NCBI GenBank assembly: GCA_030040235.1
Contig: JASHUC010000288.1
Coordinates: 1 to 10,750, forward strand
Length of the DNA: 10,750 nucleotides
DNA from: Gammaproteobacteria bacterium
GTDB lineage: Bacteria; Pseudomonadota; Gammaproteobacteria; Steroidobacterales; Steroidobacteraceae
Direction of reading: 5' to 3'
Under the pieces are notes generated by a model that was given only the letters and a program-made list of their open reading frames with translations, ran no database searches and was not told where the DNA came from. Both the position numbers and the translations under genes were made by a program. Positions 1 through 7,015 of the stretch are shown here, piece after piece. The number at the start of each line of letters is the position of its first letter. Positions within the stretch are counted from its first letter, which is position 1.

Positions 1-2
1 AA

Positions 3-56
3 AGGCAGCTGCGACAGCTTCAGAGCACCGCGGACACGCTCCACTCCTTGCGATAA
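3..56 (+). CDS. Possible C-terminal end of an upstream gene (partial)
   Basis: The frame starting at base 3 is open from the window edge and stops at TAA (54-56). It reads RQLRQLQSTADTLHSLR. Leucines spaced three, seven and three residues apart, together with the polar residues, suggest an amphipathic or coiled-coil helix, as at the end of many dimeric regulators (MerR type is one possibility). The fragment is too short to assign a family. The 24-bp gap to the MFS start would fit co-transcription. The frame could also be open by chance. Confidence 0.35.
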   Translation, partial: RQLRQLQSTADTLHSLR

Positions 57-80
57 CGCGGAACGTTCAAGGTTTTGCAA

Positions 81-1523
81 ATGCCTGAAGCCCCTGGGTC
101 TCGCAAGCGACTGCTGGCACTTTACGTGTTGAGCCTCGGCGTGCTGATGATCGTCCTCGACACGACGATCGTCACGGTGGCGTTGCCCACGATCCAAACG
201 AATCTGGACTTCTCGCACACCGGGCTCACCTGGGTGCTCAACGCCTATCTGCTCACCTATGGCGGGTTCCTGCTTCTCGGCGGCCGGCTCGGAGACCTCT
301 TCGGGCCGCGGCGGCTGTTTCTTCTCGGCCTCGCCGTCTTCACCGGTGCCTCACTCGCGTGCGGACTCGCTCGAACACAGCCGGAGCTCGTCGTCGCGCG
401 CGCGGCGCAGGGTTTTGGCGGTGCGGTCGTCTCGGCCGTTTCCCTCGCCCTCATCATGAACCTGTTCACCGAGCAGGCCGAGCGCGCCATGGCGATGGGC
501 ATTTACGGCTTCGTGTGCTCGGCCGGCGGCACCATCGCGGAGCTGCTCGGGGGATTTCTGACGCAGACGCTCGGCTGGCACTCGATCTTTCTCGTCAATC
601 TTCCGATCGGCATCGTCGTGTACGTGCTCTGCAGACGGCTTCTGCCCGAGGACCCGATGTCCTTGGCACCACAGCGGCTCGACATCGCGGGTGCCGTGAC
701 GATCACGAGCGCACTCATGCTGGCCGTGTATTCCGTCGTAAACGCAAACGAAGCCGGCTGGGCATCCGCGCGCACCGCAGGTCTTATGAGCCTCGCGGCC
801 CTGGTATTCGCTGCCTTCCTCGTGATCGAGGTGCGGATTCGCGAGCCGCTCATGCCGCTGCGCCTGTTTCGGCAGCGCAATCTGGCGGTGGCGAATGTGA
901 TCTCGGTCCTGTGGGCCGCCGGCATGTTCGCCTGGTTCGTGACCAGCGCGCTCTACCTGCAGCACGTGCTGCATTACGACCCGCTCGAAGTGGGCCTCGC
1001 CTTCCTGCCCGCCGACCTCATCATCGCGATCTTCTCGGCAGGACTCTCGGCGCCGATGGTCACGCGCTTCGGCACGCGCAGGCCCCTCGCGATCGGACTG
1101 CTGCTGAGCGCGGCCGGGCTCGCGCTGTTCGCGCGCGCGCCCATCGAAGGTACCTTTGTCACGGACGTTCTGCCTGCGATGGTGCTCCTCGGGCTCGGGA
1201 TCGGAATGGCGTTCAATCCGGTGCTGCTGATCGCGATGGGTGACGTCGACCCTCACGAATCGGGCCTCGCCTCCGGGGTCGTGAATACCTCATTCATGAT
1301 GGGTGGTGCGCTCGGGCTCGCCGCGCTCGCAAGTCTCGCGGACGTGCGCACCGGGGTGCTGGGGCGCGCGGGTCTTGCCCCGCTTGCAGCTCTCGACGGC
1401 GGCTACCATCTCGCCTTCTGGCTCGCCGCAGTGCTCACCGCGTGCGGTGGGCTGCTTGCGGCGCTCGTTCAGCGGCCGCCCACCGTGCCCGCGGCCGCAT
1501 CATCGACTCCCGCGCCCGGCTAG
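81..1523 (+). CDS. MFS efflux transporter, DHA2 (EmrB/QacA-like, 14 TM) family
   Basis: Probable inner-membrane drug or metabolite/proton antiporter of 480 residues, the usual length for the 14-helix DHA2 group. Seen directly: the TM1 motif LDTTIVTVALP (residues 27-37), motif A GGRLGDLFGPRR (67-78) on the loop after TM2, then about 12 further hydrophobic segments. The motif C region reads GGTIAELLGG, so both prolines of the common GPxLGP form are absent; some DHA2 subgroups share this. It is followed by WHSIFLVNLPIG, typical of the family. ATG 81 is preferred over in-frame TTG 75 because CAAGG at 68-72 is well spaced from it. The tail after the last helix is short and rich in Pro and Ala. The substrate cannot be predicted. 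The gene converges with the TIR gene, leaving 7 bp between stops. The family call is firm. Confidence 0.93.
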   Translation: MPEAPGSRKRLLALYVLSLGVLMIVLDTTIVTVALPTIQTNLDFSHTGLTWVLNAYLLTYGGFLLLGGRLGDLFGPRRLFLLGLAVFTGASLACGLARTQPELVVARAAQGFGGAVVSAVSLALIMNLFTEQAERAMAMGIYGFVCSAGGTIAELLGGFLTQTLGWHSIFLVNLPIGIVVYVLCRRLLPEDPMSLAPQRLDIAGAVTITSALMLAVYSVVNANEAGWASARTAGLMSLAALVFAAFLVIEVRIREPLMPLRLFRQRNLAVANVISVLWAAGMFAWFVTSALYLQHVLHYDPLEVGLAFLPADLIIAIFSAGLSAPMVTRFGTRRPLAIGLLLSAAGLALFARAPIEGTFVTDVLPAMVLLGLGIGMAFNPVLLIAMGDVDPHESGLASGVVNTSFMMGGALGLAALASLADVRTGVLGRAGLAPLAALDGGYHLAFWLAAVLTACGGLLAALVQRPPTVPAAASSTPAPG

Positions 1524-1530
1524 CCGCCTT

Positions 1531-2784
1531 TCAATCCTGTTCGAGCTTCGAGAGCTCGGACGCGACCTCCGCGGCAATCTTCGCCGGGTCGGCCCCCGAG
1601 ACCGGATAAGCCTTCGACCACTGCACGTCGCTGTCTGCGACCCCGAGGATCGACACGCTCAGATTTTCGGCCGCCGAGGGATGATCGATAGAGCCGTAGA
1701 GCACATAGTTTGCGTGATGCGCACGTCCCTGCTCCGCGGCTTCCGCCGCATTGAGCGAAGCGGGCGCCTGGCTCGCGAGGCCCACATGGCCGTGATGGGC
1801 CATCGCAATCCGCCCGCAGACCTGCGCAAAGGTCGCATCGGCGAGCTTCGCAGCGGCGGCATCGCCCGAGGGCGCGCTGAAGGGAATCGCGAGTACCGGG
1901 CTCGAAGCAGAGCCTGTTTGATCGTCGTCGTCGGCGAACTCGCGCGCGATCTGAACGGCGAGGTTTCCGAGATCAGGCTTGCTGGCGCTGCTGCCTTGAT
2001 AAGCCTGGGCGATCGCCTGGAGCTTGCGGGTCTCCTCCGGCGAGGCGTCGTGATCGTCCGGAGTCAATCGTGACAGCAGTGCGATGGCAATCCACACGTA
2101 AACGACGATTCTTACCCACTTCGGCAGCTGATTGAAACCGAGCCACCCCCGCCGCAACGTCCAGCCGAGCACCTCGAACCAGAACCGTGTCTTCTGTCCC
2201 GGCTCTTCCCGCGGGAACGGCGGATATCCGGGAGCGGGCGGCGCGGAATCCGACGGGCCCGTCGCAGGGCGTTGCGCGGCTCGAGCGGAATCCGTCCCCC
2301 GGCTGGTACGCGGGGGAGGGGCGACTCCTTCACCCGCGGCGAGCCGCCGGCACAGCTCCTCGAGCGCCACGGTCGGTTTCCCGCCAGGCAGACGCAGCCA
2401 CTGCACGGTGAGAAACTTGTCCGGTACCCGCGCGCCAGGCTCCGGGGTCTCGTCGATCACGACGGGCAGGAGAAAGATGTAATCGTCGGCCATGTCGAGC
2501 GTTCTCTCGACGGCCAGGCGCCACTCCCTGCGAAAATAGCCCTCGGCGCGTGCCTCGGTGTGGGCGGAGATCAGCGGCATGAAATAATCGCATTCGCGGA
2601 TCTGCCGCCGGATCTTCTGGTCCCAGGCATCGCCCCCGACGAGCGAGCTCTCGTCGTAGAGGACTTCGAGTCCGAGCGCGAGCAGCGCTTCCTTCAGCGT
2701 CTGCGCGGCGGTTCGATCCTCGGAGGCATAGCTGAGGAAGACCAGAGGTCCGGGGCGAGGCGGCTGGGAGTCTGGCGCGGACAT
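1531..2784 (-). CDS. TIR-domain membrane protein with C-terminal TolB/FlgO-like domain
   Basis: The protein has 417 residues in three parts. Residues 13-150 form a TIR_2-type domain: FLSYASED (16-23), BB-loop-like DESSLVGGDAWDQ (44-56), RECDYFMPLIS (63-73) and FRREWRLAVER (84-94). E87 in the last motif aligns by eye with the catalytic glutamate of NAD-cleaving TIR domains. A Pro/Ser/Ala-rich linker (151-200) leads to one transmembrane helix (about 223-240, VRIVVYVWIAIALL). Residues 295-412 resemble the TolB-like domain of TIR/adenylate-cyclase/CadC-type membrane proteins: VLAIPFSAPSGD, then ANYVLYGSI, LSVSILGVADSDVQWSKAYPV and a final helix. The TPR repeats that often follow are absent; the protein ends there. 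With the TIR domain cytosolic, the C-terminal domain would be periplasmic (inferred). No clear Shine-Dalgarno precedes ATG 2784, but TATAAT lies 27 bp upstream. NAD hydrolysis is possible but unproven; the TIR domain could be a scaffold. Confidence 0.88.
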   Translation of the reverse strand: MSAPDSQPPRPGPLVFLSYASEDRTAAQTLKEALLALGLEVLYDESSLVGGDAWDQKIRRQIRECDYFMPLISAHTEARAEGYFRREWRLAVERTLDMADDYIFLLPVVIDETPEPGARVPDKFLTVQWLRLPGGKPTVALEELCRRLAAGEGVAPPPRTSRGTDSARAAQRPATGPSDSAPPAPGYPPFPREEPGQKTRFWFEVLGWTLRRGWLGFNQLPKWVRIVVYVWIAIALLSRLTPDDHDASPEETRKLQAIAQAYQGSSASKPDLGNLAVQIAREFADDDDQTGSASSPVLAIPFSAPSGDAAAAKLADATFAQVCGRIAMAHHGHVGLASQAPASLNAAEAAEQGRAHHANYVLYGSIDHPSAAENLSVSILGVADSDVQWSKAYPVSGADPAKIAAEVASELSKLEQD

Positions 2785-2788
2785 GGGT

Positions 2789-2818
2789 TTGGCCGGATGC
2801 GAATCCCGGCATTATAGA
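2789..2818 (+). promoter_or_regulatory. Possible promoter for the nuclease-helicase gene
   Basis: TTGGCC (2789-2794) and TATAGA (2813-2818) are separated by 18 bp. Each matches four of six consensus positions. Transcription would begin near 2826, giving a leader of about 48 nt that starts with the 2833-2857 hairpin. The -10 overlaps the minus-strand TATAAT, so the two divergent promoters would compete for polymerase. This is a weak prediction by eye. Confidence 0.33.
2811..2816 (-). promoter_or_regulatory. Perfect -10 box (TATAAT) for the TIR gene
   Basis: The minus strand reads TATAAT here, an exact sigma-70 -10 hexamer in otherwise GC-rich sequence, 27 bp upstream of ATG 2784. No good -35 box is found 16-18 bp further upstream; that region falls inside the inverted repeat at 2833-2857. 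This suggests an activator-dependent or repressible promoter (inference). Confidence 0.5.
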
Positions 2819-2832
2819 GGTCGAACCACGGA

Positions 2833-2857
2833 GCGGGCACGGGTTCGTCGTGCCCGC
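2833..2857. promoter_or_regulatory. Perfect 9-bp inverted repeat in the divergent TIR / nuclease-helicase gap
   Basis: GCGGGCACG (2833-2841) and CGTGCCCGC (2849-2857) are exact reverse complements around a 7-nt spacer. The repeat overlies the expected -35 region of the TIR promoter and would lie in the 5' leader of the helicase mRNA. It could be a regulator's operator or an RNA hairpin. A rho-independent terminator is unlikely because no T-tract follows on either strand. The repeat overlaps a potential GTG start at 2850, another reason to place the helicase start downstream. Confidence 0.5.
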
Positions 2858-2873
2858 CTTGAGAGGGTCAAAC

Positions 2874-5800
2874 GTGCAGCGATCGGGCAATGATCTGCTC
2901 TTCAGCGCCTCGGATCTCGTCGGACACCTCGATTGCCATCACTTGAGTGCGCTCGATGCTGCGGCTGCACGGGGCGATCTCACCAGGCCGCGGTACTTCG
3001 ATCCTTCCTTCGAGGCTCTCCTTTCGCGCGGTCTCGCACACGAGCGGGCGTATGTCGAGCATCTGCGAGCGGGCGGCAGGGAGATTGTCGAGATCGCGGG
3101 TGCCGGCGTCGATCGCGCGCGCGCAGAGCGAACCCGCGAGGCGATGCGCTCTGGGGCCGAGGTCATCGTGCAGGCCGCTTTCCTCCAGAGCCCCTGGGGA
3201 GGCCGCGCGGATGTGCTCCTGCGCGTCGATACGCCCAGCGAGCTCGGCGCCTGGTCCTACGAGGTCGTCGATACCAAGCTCGCCCGGCGCACCAAGGGTG
3301 CGGCCATCCTGCAGCTGTGTCTGTACTCGGAGCTGCTCTCGAGAGTTCAAGGTCGCATGCCCGAGCGCCTGCACGTCGTCGCTCCCGGCTGCGGCTTCGC
3401 CCCGGAGACTCACCGCACCGCGGCCTACGCTGCGTATTACCGCCACGCGAAGCGGGGGTTTGAAGAGTTCCTGCGTACTTTGCCGGTGGAGGTCTCGCAC
3501 GCTTCGACTTACCCCGAGCCGAACGAGCATTGCGAGCTCTGCGTCTGGCGCAGCCCCTGCGATGCACGACGGCGTGAGGACGATCACCTGTGTCTCGTCG
3601 CCGGAATCACGAAGCTGCAGATGACCGAGCTCAAGGGGCGCCGGATCGCAACCACCACCGCTCTGGCGCGAACTCCGCTGCCATTGGCTTTCAGGCCGAG
3701 CCGGGGCGCCGTGCAATCCTACGAGCGCATCCGCGAGCAGGCGCGCATTCAGGTCGAGGGGCGGGCGGCAGGCCGGACGCTGCACGAGACCCTGCCCGTG
3801 GTGCCGGCGTTCGGTCTCGCAAGCCTGCCGGCGCCCTCACCCGGTGACCTCTTCCTCGATCTCGAGGGCGACCCGTTCGCAGGGGAGGGCGGGATGGAGT
3901 ATCTCTTCGGCTATCTCGTGCCCGAGCGGGACGGATCTTCGACCTACCGCGGCGAATGGGCGCTCTCGCGCCATGCGGAGCGGGTGGCCTTCGAGCGCTT
4001 CGTCGATTTCGCGATCGCACGCTGGGAGGAGTACCCCGATCTTCATATCTATCATTACGCGCCCTATGAGCCGAGCGCACTGAAGCGCCTGATGGGCCGC
4101 TACGCCACGCGCGAGGAAGAGATCGATCGGATGCTGCACGGGCAGCTGTTCGTCGATCTGTACCAGGTGGTGCGCCGGGGCATTCGAGCGAGCGTCGAGA
4201 GCTACTCCATCAAGGCGCTCGAGGGTCTGTTCGGATTCGTGAGAGCGACGCCGCTCGATGCGGCGGGCAGCGCCCGCGCCGCGGTCGAGACGCTTCTCGA
4301 GCTCGGCGATCCGCAGGCGATCACGGCGGAGCTCAAGGACATCGTCGCCGGCTACAACCGCGACGACTGTCTCTCCGCGCGCGGCCTGCGCGACTGGCTC
4401 GAGCAGCAGCGCTCCGGGCTCATCGCGGCCGGTCTTGCGATCGAACGGCCCGCCGCGCCCGCCGGCGAGGTGAGCGAAGCGCTCAGCGCCTGGCAGGTAC
4501 GCGTCGCGGACCTTCTCGGCCGGCTGGTCGCGGATCTGCCGGCGGATGCTCGCGATCGGACGCCCGAGCAGCAGGCTCGCTGGATCCTCGCGCACGTTCT
4601 CGACTGGCATCGCCGCGAGAACAAGGCGGTCTGGTGGGAGTATTTCCGGCTCGCAGCGCTGCCCGCGGAGGATCTGCTGCACGAGCGCGCCGCCGTCTCG
4701 GGCCTCGAGGTGGTCGCAACGGTCGGCGGGAGCAGGAAGGCTCCCATCGATCGCTATCGCTTCCCGCCGCAGGAGACCGAGATTCGTGGTGGAGAGTCGC
4801 TGCGGCGGCAAGGGGGCGATGAATTCGGCAAGGTCGAGCGTATCTTCCTCGAGGAGCGGGCGATCGACATCAAGAAGCGCATCGACTCGGCCGCCACGCA
4901 TCCCGAGGCCGTCTTCGCCCACAATCTCATCCGCACCGACGTGCTCGCCGAGTCACTGATGCGGACGGGCGAGTTCGTGGCTCGCTGTGGACTTACGGGA
5001 GAGGGTCTGTACGGAGCAGCCCGAGACCTGCTGCTCCGCGCGCGGCCGCGCCTCGGAGCGGATGCGGTGCGCTTGCCGGGCGAGAGCACGCTCGCTGCCG
5101 GCGTTCGCATCGCCACGAAGCTGCGCGGCGGCGTTCTCCCGATTCAAGGTCCGCCGGGGACCGGCAAGACCCACATCGGCGCGCGCATGATCTGCGCGCT
5201 CGCTCGGTCCGGTGCGAAGGTCGGCATCACGGCGACCAGCCACAAGGTCATCCGCCGGCTGCTCGATGAGGTCATCCTGGCGGCGCCCGAATTCGGCGTT
5301 GCGGTCCGGTGCATTCAAAAGCCGGATGATCCGCAGGAGAACCAGCCGAGCCTCGTCTTTGCAAAGAGCAACGAGGAGGTGTTTCGAGCCCTGCGCTCGA
5401 GCTGTCAGGTCGCCGGCGGCACTGCCTGGCTCTGGGCGCGCCCCGAGGCCTGCGATAGCGTGGATGTTCTCTTCGTCGACGAGGCGGCCCAGATGTCCCT
5501 CGCGAACGTGCTCGCGCTCTCGCAGGCGGCACCGAGCCTCGTGCTGCTCGGGGATCCGCGCCAGCTCGAGCAGCCGATTCAGGGGAGCCACCCCGAAGGG
5601 ACGAGTGTCTCGGCGCTCGAGTACACCCTCGGCGGCGAGCAGACGCTGCTCCCGCATCAGGGGCTGTTTCTGAGCGAGACCTGGCGGCTGCATCCCGAGA
5701 TCTGCGCATTCACCTCGGAGCTGTTCTACGAGGGAAGGCTCGAGCCCATTGCGGGGCTCGAGCGGCAAGAGATCCGCTCCCGCGGCCGCGTGCACGGGAC

Positions 5801-6281
5801 CGGGCTTCGCAAGGTTTGCATCCAGCACGAGGGCAACCAGAGCTCCTCGCCCGAGGAGGCCGAGGCGGTGCGCGCGCTCGTCGCAGATCTTCTGGATTCG
5901 CAGGCGACCTGGGTGGATCGACACGGCGAGGAGCGACCGCTCAGCCTCTCCGACATCCTGATCATCGCCCCGTATAACGCGCAGGTCTTCGAGCTTCAGG
6001 ATTGCATCCGCGGGGCGCGCATCGGCACGGTCGACAAGTTCCAGGGCCAGGAGGCCCCGGTCGTCATTTACTCGATGACCACTTCGAGCGCGGCGGACGC
6101 TCCGCGCGGGATGAATTTTCTCTACAGCCTCAATCGATTGAACGTCGCCACCTCGCGTGCTCGCGCGTTGAGCATCCTCGTATCCTCACCCGCGCTTTTC
6201 GAGGCGGAGTGCCATACACCCGAGCAGATGCGCATGGCGAACGCCTTCTGCCGGTACCTGGAGATGGCACGGCCGCTATAG
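2874..6281 (+). CDS. TM0106-type RecB-like nuclease / DEDDy exonuclease / SF1 helicase fusion
   Basis: Predicted cytosolic DNA-processing enzyme of 1135 residues, the usual size for TM0106-family proteins (COG2251 nuclease fused to a Dna2/Upf1-like helicase). Residues 1-250 form a RecB-type nuclease: GGRAD (D113), VVDTK (D133, K135) and QLCLYSELL (Q147). C21 plus C220-x2-C223-x5-C229 match the four-cysteine Fe-S layout of AddB and Dna2. Residues 325-515 form an RNase H-fold, DEDDy-like exonuclease with FLDLEGD (D329, E331), YHYAPYE and YNRDD (Y494, D498). Residues 735-1135 form an SF1 helicase: Walker A GPPGTGKT (759-766), Walker B FVDEAAQ, GDPRQLEQ (893-900), ETWRLHPE, TVDKFQGQE and LNVATSRAR. 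GTG 2874 is chosen because GAGAGGG (2861-2867) is well spaced from it; GTG 2850 would sit in the hairpin arm. All motifs look intact. The biological role is uncertain: repair, or defence with the divergent TIR gene. Confidence 0.92.
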   Translation: MQRSGNDLLFSASDLVGHLDCHHLSALDAAAARGDLTRPRYFDPSFEALLSRGLAHERAYVEHLRAGGREIVEIAGAGVDRARAERTREAMRSGAEVIVQAAFLQSPWGGRADVLLRVDTPSELGAWSYEVVDTKLARRTKGAAILQLCLYSELLSRVQGRMPERLHVVAPGCGFAPETHRTAAYAAYYRHAKRGFEEFLRTLPVEVSHASTYPEPNEHCELCVWRSPCDARRREDDHLCLVAGITKLQMTELKGRRIATTTALARTPLPLAFRPSRGAVQSYERIREQARIQVEGRAAGRTLHETLPVVPAFGLASLPAPSPGDLFLDLEGDPFAGEGGMEYLFGYLVPERDGSSTYRGEWALSRHAERVAFERFVDFAIARWEEYPDLHIYHYAPYEPSALKRLMGRYATREEEIDRMLHGQLFVDLYQVVRRGIRASVESYSIKALEGLFGFVRATPLDAAGSARAAVETLLELGDPQAITAELKDIVAGYNRDDCLSARGLRDWLEQQRSGLIAAGLAIERPAAPAGEVSEALSAWQVRVADLLGRLVADLPADARDRTPEQQARWILAHVLDWHRRENKAVWWEYFRLAALPAEDLLHERAAVSGLEVVATVGGSRKAPIDRYRFPPQETEIRGGESLRRQGGDEFGKVERIFLEERAIDIKKRIDSAATHPEAVFAHNLIRTDVLAESLMRTGEFVARCGLTGEGLYGAARDLLLRARPRLGADAVRLPGESTLAAGVRIATKLRGGVLPIQGPPGTGKTHIGARMICALARSGAKVGITATSHKVIRRLLDEVILAAPEFGVAVRCIQKPDDPQENQPSLVFAKSNEEVFRALRSSCQVAGGTAWLWARPEACDSVDVLFVDEAAQMSLANVLALSQAAPSLVLLGDPRQLEQPIQGSHPEGTSVSALEYTLGGEQTLLPHQGLFLSETWRLHPEICAFTSELFYEGRLEPIAGLERQEIRSRGRVHGTGLRKVCIQHEGNQSSSPEEAEAVRALVADLLDSQATWVDRHGEERPLSLSDILIIAPYNAQVFELQDCIRGARIGTVDKFQGQEAPVVIYSMTTSSAADAPRGMNFLYSLNRLNVATSRARALSILVSSPALFEAECHTPEQMRMANAFCRYLEMARPL

Positions 6282-6319
6282 CACGCGCACTACCCCGAGG
6301 AGAGCGTTGGCATCGGCTT

Positions 6320-6895
6320 CTACGGCGGCAGCTCGTAGCCGATCGCAGCCTCTGCCGCGATGGTGCGCTTGACGGCCGCGCGCGCCATCATCCGGTCGTA
6401 GTGCGCACCGAGAGCCGGATAGTCCCCGACATCGCCACGGATGCGTCCCCGGAAGCGCCAGAAGAGTCTGAAGAGGTGGATGTCGACGATGGAGTACGCG
6501 CCGAGCGCCCACTCGGCGCTTCCCAGCCGCTGTTCGGCGATCGCCCAGGCGCAGCGCGCAACGTCGATGCCGCGGTGAAACCCCGCGTGCACGGTGGAGG
6601 CGAGAAACGACATCCAGGAGACGGCCCACGCCTCATCGGCGGTGAGCAGGCCTGCCTCGGGATGGCTCTTGGCGAGATACCAGAGGATGCCGGCGACCTC
6701 GGTCAGCGGGCGGCCGTCAACGACCAGCACCGGCACCTTGCCCTCCGGATTGAGCGCCAGGAACCAGGGTTCATGCGTTTCTCGCCGCGCGAAGGACACC
6801 GGTCGCGGGTCGAATGCGACGCCGGCCTCGTGGAGCGCAATGTGCGCGGCCATCGAGCTCGACCCCGGGGCGAAGTAGAACTTGAGCAATGCCAT
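6320..6895 (-). CDS. Glutathione S-transferase, beta-class-like
   Basis: Cytosolic GST-fold protein of 191 residues. The thioredoxin-like N-terminal domain reads FYFAPGSSSMAAHIALHEAG (6-25), closely paralleling the E. coli GstA start, where the equivalent of S13 is the beta-class active cysteine C10. NPEGKVPVL (49-57) supplies the cis-proline that holds glutathione, and LTE (64-66) follows. The helical C-terminal domain has the N-capping box SIVD (135-138) and ends like GstA. Compared with GstA from memory, the segment between VHAGF and EWALGAYS is about 14 residues shorter, so an inter-helix region is trimmed. ATG 6895 has GAGG upstream at suitable spacing. The gene is divergent from the SDR gene. 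Conjugation activity is unproven because the active cysteine is replaced by serine. Confidence 0.87.
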   Translation of the reverse strand: MALLKFYFAPGSSSMAAHIALHEAGVAFDPRPVSFARRETHEPWFLALNPEGKVPVLVVDGRPLTEVAGILWYLAKSHPEAGLLTADEAWAVSWMSFLASTVHAGFHRGIDVARCAWAIAEQRLGSAEWALGAYSIVDIHLFRLFWRFRGRIRGDVGDYPALGAHYDRMMARAAVKRTIAAEAAIGYELPP

Positions 6896-7015
6896 GGCGC
6901 ACCTCGCTTTGTTCGTAGCGATCGTCTACCCTCGGGCCGAGGCGGCGGCACGAGCCCGGCCAGAAATGACCTTACGAAATCGAAGTCGAGCCGTCCAGGA
7001 AACTCCAGAACCAAG
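6896..7015. promoter_or_regulatory. Divergent intergenic region between GST and SDR genes, with small palindromes
   Basis: This 120-bp gap must hold the start signals for both the GST gene (-) and the SDR gene (+). CCTCGG-G-CCGAGG (6930-6942) is a 6-bp-arm palindrome. Just before it, GTAGCGATCGTCTAC (about 6915-6929) is nearly self-complementary around CGATCG, apart from one extra base. Adjacent symmetric motifs upstream of the GST start suggest an operator, but short GC-rich palindromes are common by chance. No convincing -35/-10 pair was found on either strand. Confidence 0.28.

Noticed and set aside
351..1256. Long open frame of 301 codons antisense to the MFS gene
   Set aside because: Its product is polar, rich in Arg, Glu and His, with no recognisable domain. 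It is fully covered by a strongly supported transporter and is a typical GC-rich antisense shadow.
1542..1558. Hairpin CGAGCT-TCGAG-AGCTCG just after the MFS stop, possible terminator
   Set aside because: No T-tract follows on the plus strand, and it lies inside the last codons of the convergent TIR gene. Six base pairs are within chance expectation here.
2272..2817. Plus-strand 181-codon frame antisense to the TIR gene
   Set aside because: It mirrors the TIR coding frame and has no domain. TIR motifs on the minus strand are clear.
6002..7015. Upstream 338-codon in-frame extension of the SDR gene
   Set aside because: It overlaps the end of the helicase in another frame and runs antisense to the GST gene. 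The signal peptide at ATG 7016 marks the true start, and the extension shows no domain.
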